Both the position numbers and the translations under genes were made by a program. A stretch of DNA of 64,000 nucleotides. It comes from Plazaster borealis. Taxonomy: Eukaryota > Echinodermata > Asteroidea > Forcipulatida > Labidiasteridae. The DNA is taken from assembly GCA_021014325.1 (NCBI GenBank), contig CM037473.1, positions 25,720,822 through 25,784,821 of the forward strand. Direction: 5' to 3'. Positions 21,670-36,600 of this stretch are shown one piece after another (position 1 is the first letter of the stretch; each line of letters opens with the position of its first letter). The notes under the pieces were generated by a model that was not told the origin of the DNA, searched no databases, and saw only the letters and a list, made by a program, of their open reading frames with translations.

Positions 21670-24600
21670 ATGGGTAAGTAAAAAGTAACCTCTGGGCAAT
21701 TCCAGGCTCGTGAGAATGGAGTCAAAATTGCTGAATTGTTTTGCCAGCAGCAGCATGAGCTGCCCACAAATAACATGGCCGGGTGGAGTGTCCTCATCAT
21801 CAGCTAGTCTCAGCTCATCAAAATGTGGTGCATTATCCATGAATTTATAGAATTACACAACATCACTGATGATGTCAACCGGCAATGGCATGACTTAAGT
21901 ATAAACCCACTGAATACAATGTTTTCACCTTTGAATTACAATCAAAATGTACCACATTTGCCAAAAAGAAATTATTCATTGGAATTCCCTTCAGCTGCAT
22001 GCTGCACTGCCCCTGCCCTGTACCCCCCAACCTACTGAATGTTATACCTTCATGTATGTTGACCAATACCAAGTTGATTATAAAGGGGGCAAAATCTCAA
22101 CTAGAGTATCATCTTCAATTTCCTTTGTTCATCACCCTACATCTAAAAAGGACTGCTACAGATATTCCTTCCTGCCAAGAACAACAACTGAGTGGAACTC
22201 ACTTCCTACAGATGTCAGGGAAGCTACCTCATTAGATTTAGAGTCCTTTAAAGACACTGGACACCTTTGGTAATTGTCAAAGACCAGTCTTCTCACTTGG
22301 TGTATCTCAACATATGCACAAAATAACAAACCTGTGAAAATTTGAACTCAATTGGTCATCGAAGTTGCGAGATAATATGCCTAATGGAAGAAAAAACACC
22401 CTTGTCACACGAAGTTGTGTGCTTTCAGATGCTTGATTTCGAGACCTCATGCACGTGAGGTCTCAAAATCAAATATTTTACTCACAATGTTTTATACTAT
22501 CAACAGCTCTCCATTGATCGTTACCAAGTAAGTTTTTATGCTAACAATTATTTTGAGTAATTACCAATAGTGTCCAGTGCCTTTAAATCAAAACTCCAAA
22601 GGATGCAGTTGTCTTCAACACTAAGGGGGGTCTACAAATAGAAATAAAATTATTGTTCTGCTAGCCACCACGCGCCTGCAACTATATATCCCATAGTGGA
22701 GTTTGATTGCAGTATCCAACAGATACAGATACAGATTATGTTTTGGATTGTTAGCTTTGATGTACTTTTTACTGCTGTACATATGATGTACATAGTCAGA
22801 TAGTGTTTTAACAAAAAATGATGAATGAATGAATGCTGATAAGTGATATCAATTGAATTGAAACAGGGAAGGAGAACATTCATGTGTCGTGTTCAGTGTG
22901 CCATCATGGAGGAAGGAATGGTGCCACCCTTGATTCTTCCGACCATCGTAGTGGAGTGTTATTTTCAATTGATGTACCTTATGTGTTTTCAACTTTCATG
23001 GCGGTTGTGGCCTGGTCAAGCACACCCGACTCAAGCTCTGGTGTTTCTGATCAGCAGAGTGTGGGTTCAAGTCCCGGTCTTGACACTTGTGTCCTTTTTT
23101 ATTTAAGCAAGGCACTTCACCATGATTGCTCCGTCCTGGATGGGAGGTAAAGCAAAAGGTCCCATGTGTTGTGTAATGCATGTAAAAGTACCCAGTACAC
23201 CTAGCCCAGGTTGGACTCCTCCGTTGCATACAACGCGACGGAGTCCAGGGTATAAAGGTCCTCAGGCATTGCGACAAAATTTATAACCATTTTTTATCAT
23301 ATTTTTACCTTTTTGAGGAGCCTGAAACGTGACTCACATGTTCCTTGTGTCTTGAACCTTACGCCTGCTCTATTCAGTATTGCCAATTTTATCCTTGGAT
23401 GACATTATTGTGAAAATAAAATGGAAATTGACGCATTCATTGGGACAACCTCAACTGACATGGAACCAAGTCCACAAAAGAGGGCGCTGTCTAACCCGTA
23501 ACACTGACACTTTTTCTTCCGGGCGGCAACACGACGGAGTCACAGCGCCAGTGCACAACTTGGACTTATTTTCGGAAATAATGTCATTCATGGATGTATT
23601 TGATAGGTTTTGAACTCAGCAAAAGTATAATTAAAGGCACCAAGAATAAGTGAATGGAGTTTCAGCTTCTCAAATTAGGTAAAAATATTTTAAAATGTTA
23701 CTCAAAATTTTGTTCGCATTGTAAAGGATCTTTATACCCAGGACGTCAGTGCAGTGGCACTGACTGACGTCCTACCAGGGCTACCAGTACACCTATCGTA
23801 AAGAGAAGGGGTTGCCCTAGTGTTCTGGCATGGTCTGACAGTCACCTCACCTTGTGACATGTAGGTTTTGTATTATGGTTGCTTCGTCTCATTCAAATCA
23901 TTCTTAACAAGCTCCACGGTCTCCTGACGATGACTAGAGCAAGCTAGTCGAATTGTTGAGACCTATTTAGACTCACTCCGCGGCAGTGTCAATAGTTATT
24001 AAAGTCTCCCGAATTCCGAATATTCTACTCTGCGGCAGTAGAATAAAAAGCAAGACAAGACAAGAACAAAATCTACCTAGATACATGGTGTTACCGCATT
24101 GATACCTCACCATGCAATGCCTCAGATCCTATAAGCTCCACCAACTAAATGATATTTTGGTGCCAGTAGTGTCATTTGTGACACACCTGTTATTTTTTTT
24201 AAATGTGGGTTTAAAAATGTTGGGAAAAATTATCATTGTAGCTTACAGGTCTACTCTGAGGGACAAGACCATGAACTGTGTTTATTGCCGCTACAGTGTA
24301 CTTTACCTGGGCCCTCTGGTAGATAAGGATTAAAATCAATAACAATCTAAAAATAGAAAATATTAGAATTAATGTATTATTGAGTGTTTTTAGCAAAATC
24401 TACCGGGGGGGGGGGGGGGGGGGTGTGGGGGAACATGATTCCTTGGATATTTTTTCCAGCCAGACTACTGTGGGGGGGGGGGGGGGGCTTGGCTTTCTTT
24501 GACACTGGCTTTATCTACATTCTTGTTTTCATTTTTTTCTTGACGGGTACAGTATTCTGTTTTAAAAAAACAGTTCTTTGGAATGAACATATTTTGAAGT

Positions 24601-27600
24601 ACATTTCATTTGTTATGGGGTTATGGAATAAATACTGAACTGTACATCAATTATGTTTTATTATTACTTTTAAAAAAAAGATTAAAGTACTGTACATCAA
24701 ATATGTTTTATTATTACTTTAAAAAAAGATTATAAAGTAATAAGAATGAATTCAAATCATGTAGCAGAATTAGTTAAATTGCCTAATAGCATGGAGGTTT
24801 TATTTGTTGTACCTCCATGGCTTTCTTAATCAGGATGTACATGTAGCAACTAGCATCCTTCCCCTAGTCTCTTATTTTACAAAAAGTAACATTCTTCCTA
24901 AATGTCATTAAAATTCATTTCTTGAAAAGTTCAACTCTGCATTTAGAGCAGTTCTCACTGTGCCTTTATTTCACTCTGCATAATAAACTGTTCAGATTGT
25001 GCTTTCATTTAACTACTGTATTTGTACACAATGTAACTGTCCTTATTGTGCTTTTAAAAGCTGACTAGTGGTGAATGCAACTGCCTCAGAAAGATGGTGG
25101 TTCGACTCCAATTGATGCATTCCAACTGTTATGCAATCAGTCATTGCCTTTGTTAATGTCTTAACCCAGTTGAGTAGTTTCAGTTAATTGCAATGTAAGG
25201 GTTTTGGCAAACTCTATTTGTAGCTCTGTGGTCCAACCAGTGTTCCTGCATAATAATGTAAGGTCGTGGGCTATTGAACACTATGGTGAGCTATGCAGCA
25301 CCTCCCTGCATTAAACCAATGGAAGGAATGAATAACAGCAAATGATCATTGGATGCAGTAGTCATGGGCTGATGAGGACTGCCACACTGTGAAGATAGAC
25401 ACTGTTTTTCTTGTGTGTAGAGCATGTTATGGAGGACAGAGTTTCTCATAACTTTTTTAGTGAATGGCCAGCAGGACCATGCTTGTAATTTCCCTTGTCC
25501 ATCACCTTTTTCACTGGTTTATATTTCAACAGAAATATGGAAGTTTTTCATTACTGAATTACTGTAGCCAGTCGGACCACTTGGTGTGAATTTTGACTGG
25601 TCCTCTTGTGTTTTAACTTGCATTTGGCCAGCGGACCACTGTTAAGGGAGAATGCTGGAGGAGATTATAGACCTACAAGTGGGTTTTTGTTTTCCTTAAT
25701 GGCTACATTGGAGAAAGTGGTAATGGTTTCATGTTTGGACCCATTGCAGAGTCTTTCTTTATCGCGTAATGACCGTAATAACCTTTGAGAGGGCAGGGCC
25801 ATTTTCATTTTGCAAAGAGCATTTCTTTTGAAAAATCTCAACTTTTGTTGGAAAATCTATGGAAAGCTTTTCTTTGATCCTCTTGTTTGAGTGGAAGAAG
25901 GGTTGTTTGCGGCCCTTATTTGCATTTTGGACAAGCGGCCGCTAAATGGAGTAGCTTGTTCATAATCTCGTGGCGTGTCGTTGCCGAGTGGTCTAGTTCA
26001 CCGAACCCAAGCTCTGGTGTTGTCAGCAGCAGAGTGTGGGTTCGAATCCCGATCGTGACACTTGTGCCCTTGAGCAAGGCAGGCACTTAACCATAATTGC
26101 TTCGGAAAAGTTGGAAAGGTAGTGCATTCTGCTCTACCAGCCAGGCTCCTAGTGGATGATACCCATTCAACATCCATGGACTGTGAAGGGGGTAACCCTG
26201 TTTCAGCCCCAGGAGTAGGTGGCAACGTGCCCATGGTGACAGTATAAGTGTAGCCCTCACCTTGAAGTGGCCGTCCGGCCTTGTGAGTTAGGCGATATCT
26301 CATAATAAACAAAAATTAAAAAATATAATCGATTGCATGGATTGAACATACATGTATGATGATTTTATAGCATCATTTTTATCAAAAACACAGCAAATTT
26401 TGTTTTTTTCAGGGATTTTTCTTCAATCTTTTAATTTTAGCCGAATTGTTTCCGTCCTTTAGAGACGATTTTCCATTAGGCCTACATCCTGACAATTTGA
26501 AAATAATAAATACTAAGTTCTTATAACTGCGCTGTATCACATCCGATGGGCGTATCAAAGCGCTTAGTATTTTTTTCCTGCAAGGTATGCGGAGCTACGT
26601 TTTGAAGTATGAGACCTACCTATTCCTTTAGCACCATGTAATGGTTTACAAGGTGCTGTGGCGCAATATGCTGCCGATCAAACCAGAAACACCGGGGCGA
26701 ACCCCTTCTCTTTACGATAAGTGCACTGGGTTCTTTTGTGTGCATTACACAACACAGTGGTACAACTTTTGTATTCTCTTTCATCAGGTTTATACTTTAT
26801 TGTTATTGACATGTTTTTGTTTGTATTTTTTCTTTATCCATAGCGTTAGCATTCCATATGACCACCGATCTTGACCCACCGTGTCCGGGGTGTTCAACGT
26901 ATCTGATTGAGCCATACATCAGATGTGTCATCTGTGGACCGCCACACCTCAACATATGTCTTCAGGTAAGAAAATTTCTGTTAAAAAAAATCACATCCGG
27001 CAACCACTTTACATGGGATTTATTAGATTTTTGTTTACGGATATTGGACTTTATTTCCCTTCTTTTAATATTCCTCTTGAGGAATTGGCAGTTGAAATGC
27101 AAAATTTTGACCTTTGAAATGCAAAATTCAAGCCCACATTTCATCTCGCAGACGGAACTCTCACGCATTCATGCCCCAAAAAACTAAAAATGGAGTGTAG
27201 CGAGCAGCGTTGTTAAGACCACCCTAGACCCCAAAATTGCTTTTTTTCCCATGATTTTGACACGTAAAAAGTTCAAATTGCCTGTGCCTCTCTATATACA
27301 TTCTGTCAACCCTTCTTGACAGGTAAGGATATAATGTGACCTAAATTAAAGGAGATACGAGTGGTGGTCGGATGCAGAATTTTAGCTGTAATTCTTGTTA
27401 GAAACACTGTTACATTGGAGAGCGGAACCTTGCTTTAACCACTTACTGCTGGGAATTCCAAATTCTGTGCTCACCTGCAAGTTTATTTTTGGGAGCTTCC
27501 AGAATATTTTTGCTGTTGAGAAACGCATTGTGACAATGAAACCTTGACTTTAAGGTAGGGTAATAGATTCGTAAACACTCCAAAAAATAATGACCATAAA

Positions 27601-30600
27601 AACTTACTTGGTCATGTGGATGAGAAGCACTGCAGCTGTTGATAGTATAAACTATTCTGAGAGACGATTCCCTTTGAAGTAATATAGTTTAGATAATTTT
27701 TCACCCCAAACATTTGAATCTGAGAAACAATTCATGCATAATTTGAGCCCTTTGAACTCACCAAAAATATTCCTTTTTGTTCTTACCCACCAGTGCTTTT
27801 CCAAAGGATGGGAGAGCGGCAAACACCACAGCACCCACGACTATGACATCATTGTAAGTAAACCCTTGAATCAAGGTTATTCCAAACTGAAACGGTGAAC
27901 AGGCCTGTGCCCAATTTCACAAAGCTGTTTAGCAGAAAATTCTGGAAGCAAAGTTCTTTGCTAAGCAAGAAATGAGTGGGGTACCAGTCACACCAATGGT
28001 AACTGTGTGGCTGGTAACCTATTTTTCCTAAGCAAGAGTTTTCTGTGCTTAGCAAGTTTTTGTAGTAACATGCTTTATGAAATTGGGCCCAGATGGTTTG
28101 TTTTTGGAAGGGCAGGGACACCAAGGCGTTTTCTGCTTGGGGAAAGGGCACCTCTATGATGAGGAAATTGTAAGTTTCTATTGGATCATTCAAGGGCAGG
28201 AATGCCCTTAACTTTTTTATTGACTGGCCAGCGGACCAGTTAGCTTGGCATTTCACCTTTTTCAAGGCGAATGGGAAAGCTTTTCAACCTGAACTAGCCA
28301 GTCAGACCACTTAGAGTGAAATTTGACTGGTCCTCGGGTGTTTTAACTGGAATTTGGCTAGTGGACCACTGTTAAGGGAGAATGCTGAAGGGGCACCAAT
28401 GCCAAGGGGCAACGGAGGCGATTGCCTCCATCAAGTATGAGGCCTGAATGAATTTTTATTACTTTCCAGCATTCAATACTTTCCTATAACTATTGTATCC
28501 CAAGATAAAGTGCAGACAAATTTTCAAATTTAAAGAAGAATGTTTAGAAAAAGGTTCTACAAACCCAAAACAATGATGTGCTTTCCATTTGAAAGAAATT
28601 TTGATTGACCTTTGACCTTTCAGACCAGTGAGTTTAGAAAAAGGTTCCACTAACCAAAAAAACAATGATGTGCTTTCCATTTTAAAGAAGTTTCGATTGA
28701 CCTTTGACCTTTCAGACCAATGAGTTTCCTATTTTGGATCAATCCTGGAGTGCAAAAGATGAGAAGAAACTTCTGGATGCAATCGCTGATTGTGGAATCG
28801 GGAACTGGCAAGTTGCAAATTGCCTGACTTTTACAACTGATTATTCTTTACCCCTGATGCAAATTTTACATCTATTAGAAATGTAGCAGGCGTGCGCTGC
28901 CAATATTTAGCATTCACACTGCCTCCAAGGTACCGGGGCAAGCTCAATGATCTAGTGGTAAGACGATTTATTTCATTACACACCCAACAGCGCAAGTGCC
29001 AGTAACAGGATGGTGAATAGGAAATGAGAAGATTTCTATTAAAAGAAAAAGTTATGCAAGTTTGCCCCAAACAAGGCTTAAAGGCACTGAACATGTTTGG
29101 AAATTGTCAAAGACCAGTGTTCTCATTTGGTGTATCCCAACATATGCATAAAATTACAAGCCTGTGAAAATTTGGGCTCAATTGGTCATCAGAGTTGCAA
29201 GAAAATGATGAAAGAAAAAACACCCTTGTTGTACAAATTTGTGTGCTTTCAGATAGGAATACAAACTTCTTGCAAGAAGTTTTTATTATTTTTGTGAGAA
29301 ATTAACTCTTTCTCAAAAACTATGTTACTTCAGAGGGCAGTTGTTTCCTACAATGTTTTATACTATCAACAGCTCTCCGTTGCTTGTTACCAAGTAAGTT
29401 TTTATGCTAATATTTGTTTTGAGTCGTTACCAAACGTGTACAATACCTTTAAAGCCACTCTTGGTAAGGGGCTACAAGAAGAAAAATATTAAAGATGAAA
29501 ATAACTCGGAGGAGCTGAAGGTAGGAATTAATATTCCTCTTAAAACAGTCCAGATTGAAGGGTGGAGGGAAACATGTACCAGGCAAGGAGTTCCAAAGAG
29601 ATGCAGTTTGTTGAATAAAGCTGTTGGAATGTCTTTTGGTTCTATATCTCTGCAAAGCAAGAGTGTATGGGTGAGAAGAAGCAGAAAGCCTGGTTTCACG
29701 CTCAAACATCCTGATGGAGGAACCCGGTCGGACACAATGTTCCGTTTAAGATATGCGGGAGGAAAACACCAAATGGGGAAAACCCACTCAATCAGGCAGG
29801 GACTGAAAATCCAATCCACATGCAATGCTCTGGGACTGAGTTGGGATTCGAACCGGGTCCACAGAGGTGAAAGGCACGGAAAGAAACCATCAAGCCAGCC
29901 TGACATCTGCTCTAGAATGGCAAAGGTCTCGGGTTCGAGTCCCATCCAAGTAATATGCCTGTGGATATTTTTATAGGACTCGGGGGAAGTACTATGTGAG
30001 TATACTCTAACGGAAATAATATTTACATTATAATTTTCATAAAATTAAAGCTGGTAATATGTTAATTAACAGGCAAGATGTGGCCAATCAGGTGACGGGA
30101 CAGAGCAAGCAAGAATGTGAGCAACACTACACCAAGATGTTCATTGAGAATACTACATGTAGTTCATTATTCCCAGGTATGAACCTCGGTCAATATTCAA
30201 AACATTCCGATCCTCGTCATTTGACTGGTGAAACACGCGTCACACGTCATCCTCCAAAAATTAATGTAGGAGTCCTATATGGATAAATATAGGATGCTTC
30301 AGACGTTTCGCATTATCGTTTCCAAAATAGTCGTTCCCCGCCCATTTGTCCCAACAAGTCAAGGCGGACAAGGTTGTTGTCTACATGCAGACCTGCCAAC
30401 TCTCCCTAATTCTGTAGAAGGTTTCCTGAAAATAAACCAATCTTTCCATGTTCTGATGAACCAACTTAAATATCTCCCTGATTACAGAAACTTTTTCCCG
30501 ATTATGTTGAATGTAATTCTAAACATCTCCCTGATTGTTGTACAAAATCTCCCTGATTGCAAGATGCAAATGTTGGCAGCTCTGCTACATGGAGTCATCC

Positions 30601-33600
30601 ACATTGCTTAGAAGGTTATTAACCCTGACAGACTAGGCAAACAACGACAGATTAATTCTGATTACCCTCTTCTCCTATGTCACTCAACACCAAATCGTTT
30701 GCACTTGGGGAAAAGATGGGAGTTCCTGACCCTGCGATTTTGTTATATGGGCCTACCAACCCCAGTCCTTCTGAATCTTTCACTTTGGCAATGGGAGACT
30801 TTTGGAATGCTAGGTGGCAGCAGACTTACCAGGTAAATGTCCATTGTTGGGTAGTTCTGAGCATGCGCACCGAGAACAATAGATGGTAAGTCTGCTGCCA
30901 CCTAGCGTCTCAAAAGTTCCCCATTGGACATACATGTAAAAGGAATTAGGACTGTAAGCCATTTGAGCCACTGTGATACAAAACAAAACTAGGCTTGATT
31001 TCAATGAGCACTAAGATTCACCTTAAGATGAGTTGTCAATATAACCATATTGTCTTCTATTGTGACATTGCTCAGCAATTAATAATAATAATAATGATCA
31101 CTCATTGGAATTGCGCTATATAAGAGTCGATTTCTTATGTAGCACAATTCCAAAGAGTGATCATTGCGCTTCGAACATTATTACCCCACGTCACTGGGTC
31201 ATTTATTTCATTCATTAAACCATCTCATCTCCCTTGGGAGTATACAGCCTGTGCTGCCAAATATGTAGCACACAAGCTAAATCAATCGCAAGAACCATCT
31301 CTACCCTCACAGGTACCAATTTATCCCTGGGTGATGAGAAGCAATTATAGTTAAGTGTCTTGCTCAAGGACACAAGTGTCATGACCGGGGTTCGAACCCA
31401 CACCCTGATGACTCATCAACCACACTTTGACATCACACTTTGCTTAGCAATTCAGATTGCTTCGCAGCTAAGATCAATCTTAGCTCTTTGTGAAATTGAC
31501 CCCTGGTGATACATTACAAGAATTACTGAATTTTAACTTCACAATAAAAACCAAGCAGACTTATTAAGTGATTGTTTTTACTTTTCACTTTTCTTGTAGA
31601 CTTTCCTGAAGAACTGAAGCCTGGTCCATCTAAAGCAATTCCTTGTCGATGTAAGTGATTGGGTAATTAATCTATTCAGGTAGCATTGATTGACTTAAAA
31701 AGAAAACAGTCATAAGTTTTCTGCTGATTAGTTGATTGCTCGTTTTGGGTTTCTTAGTCGTGCCACAGAAAATTGAAAAACACAGTACAAAGGCTTACTG
31801 TGATGTTTTTCAGTGCTTCCCTTCAAGGGGTTAGTGACGAGAGGTATCGATACGGCGCGCTGCCCACGGTACCGAATCTGGTCCGTACTGTACCTACTCT
31901 ATGACATTTTATGTGAAGAAAACAACTGGTATCCAGACTCCCTTTTAAAAATTAAACCTGTGTATGCATTTGAAGTTATTGAAAGGTTTCTAATATTTCT
32001 AAATTACCGTCTAACATGAGATATCATTGGTTGTTGAAGTGAGTGAGGATCCCGTACGACCAATCAGAGATTCCCAGAGATCGTTGGAAATGGCTGGCTA
32101 CCAACCTGCCCGTGGAGACTTCAACACGGTATGTTTGTTGTTGTGTATGGTGGACTGCCTTTTTTTGTCAACAATTCTAGTTTACTTTTTGCTCTTAACT
32201 TGCCTATTGTCTGTAACACTTTCCAGTCAGCTGACAAACCATTCTAAACAAGTATCTGTACTGTGTAGATGCATTCACCGCATGATATCATAATGCAGGC
32301 TGGCACAGTGATGTAATGGTCAGATAGTAGGAGGGTTGACTGTGTGCATGGTCAGACAGTGGGAGGGTTGACTGCACTGTGTAGATGCATTTACCGCATG
32401 TTGCCATATTGCAGGTTGGCATAGTGCATCTAATGGTCAGACAGTTTGAGGGTTGACAGTGTAAATGTGCATTCATCACATTGTATCATAATGTAGGCTG
32501 GCACAGTGTATCTAATTGTCAGACAGTAGGAGGGTTGACGGTGTACTGTGTAGACGCATTCACTGCATGCTGCCATAATGCAGGCTGGCATAGCATCTAA
32601 TGGTCAGACAGTAGGAGGGTTGACTGTTCTGTGTAGACGCATTCACCAAATGATGTAATGCAGGCTGGCACTGTGCATCTAATGGTCAGACAATAGGAGG
32701 GTTTACTATGTACTGTGTGTATCATTCACCACATGATATCATGATGCACGCTGGCACTGTGCATCTATCACATTAAACAATATGGATGATGTTGAATGAT
32801 GAGATTGTTTTGGCCTGACTGACAGTGTACTGTAAAGTTGCAGTCACCACATGATATCAAATACAAGCTGACAACATGCACCAATCATATAAGCACTGTG
32901 GTGATATTGAATGGTCAGACAGTAGGAGGGGTGACTATGTACTATGAGTCGAGCATGCCAGTGACAAAAAGACAGATTTTGAGTTGTCGGGTTTTGTGAA
33001 AATCTGTCTTTCGTTCTAACTGGAAGTTTGGGTAATGTGCCTGCTGTCCCTTGTTGGATCAATATATTGTAGTGACGGTTTCTTTGTGATTGTTTCTTGC
33101 AGGAATATGACAACTATGCTGAGTGGGATTTGAGAGATATCTACTTCCACAATGAGGAAGATGAACTGTTAACAGGTAAGCTTAAAAACCAAAGTGTAGG
33201 GACTGAAACCTCGGCTTAAATAATAATTAGAGATTTATATTGTGCGATTTCCACAAAAATAACCAACAGCGCATTACATCAAATAATATTAAAAACAGTA
33301 GATAAAAAGTAATGAAAAAGTGCATACAACTAAAAAATCTACATACAGGCACAATTACATAAAATCAAGATCAAGAAGAAAAGTCTTCACTTTATGCTTT
33401 AAAATGTCAGTGGATTGAGAGTGTTGAATGTCAGATTGCAGTTCATTCCATATTTTTGGGGCAGCTGATGAAAAGGAGATGTCACCCAATGTTTGTAACA
33501 TTTTGGTCGTGGGAAAAGATAAATATAACTTGTTGTTAGAACGTCAACAGTAACTGGATGATTTCCTAACACCAATGTGATCACTAATGCATTAACCCTT

Positions 33601-36600
33601 AAGAGACCATGGCGGCCGTAAATGGCTTGTACCGAAATGCCCATAGCGGCCGCAAACGGATGCAAGATCTGACCTACTTCCACTCAACCAAAAAGGTCAA
33701 AGTAAAGGTCATGACCTGAATTGGCATTTCAAAAAATTTCCCTTTTTAACAAAGTATCTATGTTTCTAAAACAAAACTAAATAATAAAAAAAAAAACCTG
33801 GGCGTAAGGTGATGATTATACAGAAATGAATGGTCTCTAAAGGGTTGAATGAACCAGCAGGCTCGAAGTTAACACCGGCCAATTTGTTTCCCCCGCTTAA
33901 TTAAATAAAGTAATCTTCAGACAACGAACTGTGATACAAGTATTATTTTTTATTATTGGTAGAGTGCCGGCACGTTAATCCAGAGGTCGTTAGTTCAAAT
34001 TCCGCTCTAGTAAATTTTTCTTTGTTCAACCCCAAATCAAAGACATAAACAATTACAATTTTATCTGCAAAGCTGTGAACTTTTATATTTTCAATCTTAC
34101 CAATGTTAGGCTCGCCATTAAATTAATGCTTGTATAATATCTCATATCTAATTGATAATTTGTATCTACATTTTTTTTCTGCCTAGAATTAAAATTTGCT
34201 GCCGTCGACATCCATCAGTCCAGGAAAAAGGGACGACAGCGAAGAAAAAAGTAAGTCAAGGTTTTAAATTTATCAAGAGTCTTTCAGGCCTGGAATTTCA
34301 TCTTTGAGAGGGCAAGGCCATTTTTCATTTTGCAAAGGGCACTTCCATTGGAAAATCTTACAGTCTATGGGAACTTTTGAAGGGGCACCAAGGTAAAGAC
34401 CAGGGCAATGGAGGCCATGGCCTCTGTGGCCTCCATGTAATTCCAGGCCTGGTGTTATTTGGTTTTATTCCAATCCTCTACGTCACAATTGATTAGCTGC
34501 CGTGTAACCAGGGATCACACCCAAGTTTACATTACAACTTGGTTGTGACCCCTGGCTACACAGCAGCTAATGGTTGTATGGCTTCTGACTGGCACCCGAA
34601 CAAACATATTGACAAATTAGGGAGACCGTCAACATAGGGCTAGATAGCTCAGTTGGTAGAGCGCCGGCACGTTAATTCAGAGGTCGTTGGTTCAAATCCC
34701 GCTCTAGTCAATTTGTCTTTGTTCAACCCCAAATTATTAAAAAATGTACCCAGTCAGTTTCCCTTGTGGTTTACAACTTGATAACACCTTGAAGTCATAC
34801 AGAGCTTCTGAGCCCCCCTCCCCCAATGTTGTACTTAGTCTTTGAATGATCATGGACATTTTGAAAACATTGGACCCCCCCCCCTCCCAAGACCATATAA
34901 ATATTTTGTACATGACATCAACCTTTTTATTAATTCGAGGTTTGTTTGTATATTTGTAGGATTATCAGAGATTTTGGATTAGTTAATCTGGCAAAACAGA
35001 CCTGTAAGTATCAACAAAATTTAACAATTATTTGTAAATTGTTCATGCAGTAAATAATGAAAAACGATGAATTTATTTATTTGTTTATTTATTTATTTAT
35101 AAATTATTATAAATTATTATATATATATATATATTTTTTTGGGGGGGGATACAGGCGGCTGATTTTTTTTAAAATTTTGTACAGCATACACAATGTAAAT
35201 ATAGCCAGGGATCACACCCAAGTTTATGATTCCATCTTGGAAGCAGCAGCCAGGGGATCACCTTAAGGGGATGTGACTTTTTTATTTAAAATTTCAAGTT
35301 ATATACCACAAGGGAAACTGACTGGGTACACCTTCTTGCTTATAACTTCATTTGTTATTCTCACAGTGCAAGAGAGAACGCACACAGAGGCAGTGCGTAG
35401 CCTTTTCAACAAGCTGAAACCGTTTGCCAGACTACACAACCCGCTAGCTCAAGACAAACTGCTTGAAGGCTTGATATGTAAGTACATTGATGATATGAGC
35501 ACATCCAATAATATAGAGTGATTTCTCTGCAGCACATTGGGCATATCGTCACCGTTTCCACGAAGAGCCACATATTATAAAATGACAAATATTGATTATT
35601 ACAAGAAGGGGCCTTTATCTCAATGAATGCATTTTTCGTTTTCGTTTTTCGTTTTCATTTTTTGTTTTCACGAAGAGCCACCGGCCCAAAAATGCATTGC
35701 ATTGTAATACATTGAAACATTTGTAACTTTTTGGTGTGTTGTTTTAAATGACTAAGTTCATTGTTTCTCCTGGGGGTGGATTTCATAGAGAGTTAGGGCT
35801 AGTCTTATCTCAAGTTGGGACAAGTTACTCGTCCTAATTTCGAGACTGGCCATACGTTTTAATTTCTTCTGGGACTAGTCTTAAAAGGACTGGTCCTAAC
35901 TCTTTGCGGGATCGACCCCTGGTATAATATAATTGTTAGTGTAGTTTCTGGTGGACACCTTTTTAAAGTATTGTAAGTTTTACTAATCTTTTTATAGTAG
36001 TGCTTTTCCATAACTTTTTAAATTTCGCGGTATGGCTGGTCCATTTTTGTAGTTTTTATTTTTAGAAATCGTTTATGCTCTGGTTTTTGTTTTACTCTGT
36101 TTGTTGCTATTTTAATGTGTACAGCGCCTTGGGGTCCAGTCATGGATGTAAGGCGCTTTATAAGCGTTATCAGATCGTTAGGTAAAGGTTAGGTCATAGA
36201 TAGGTATCTGTCAACGTAATGCTGCTTTATAGGCAAATTATTAAGAAAGATACAATAAAAATCACATGTGAAAACAGCAAAGAAATGTCATGGTATTTTC
36301 AAATGAACGTTTAATCCATCCATGTTTAGCAAGATGACAGTGGGTACAAACCGCATCTCTGACAGCAGCATTTACGAACGGACATCAACCCTTAAAAATC
36401 TGAGAAATTATTTATGCATGAATCGTTTCTCAGATTCAAATGTTTTTTGGGGGAAAAATTATCCAGACCATATTACTTCGGAGGGAATCCTATCTCAAAA
36501 TAGTTTATATTTTCAACAGCTGCAGTGCTTCTCACTAAGAAGTCATTAATTTTGTGAGTAGTTACCAATCTATGACCCTACCTTTAATACACATCGGAGT

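Larger units (their letters stand above)
28808..30072 (+). other. tada2a: GC-AG intron of TADA2A
   Basis: Only a GC donor (AACTG/GCAAGT) joined to the acceptor AACAG/GCAAGATG restores the conserved GNWQDVANQ in frame. A GT donor three bases further on gives no acceptable joint. TG/GCAAGT fits the consensus for GC donors. Confidence 0.8.

Noticed and set aside
29404..29976. 190-codon frame on the plus strand
   Set aside because: It is antisense to a LINE tail and a SINE that are recognisable on the minus strand, and its translation has no family character.
32215..32950. CRISPR-like array
   Set aside because: The repeats are contiguous drifting tandem units in an animal intron, not short identical repeats with unique spacers.
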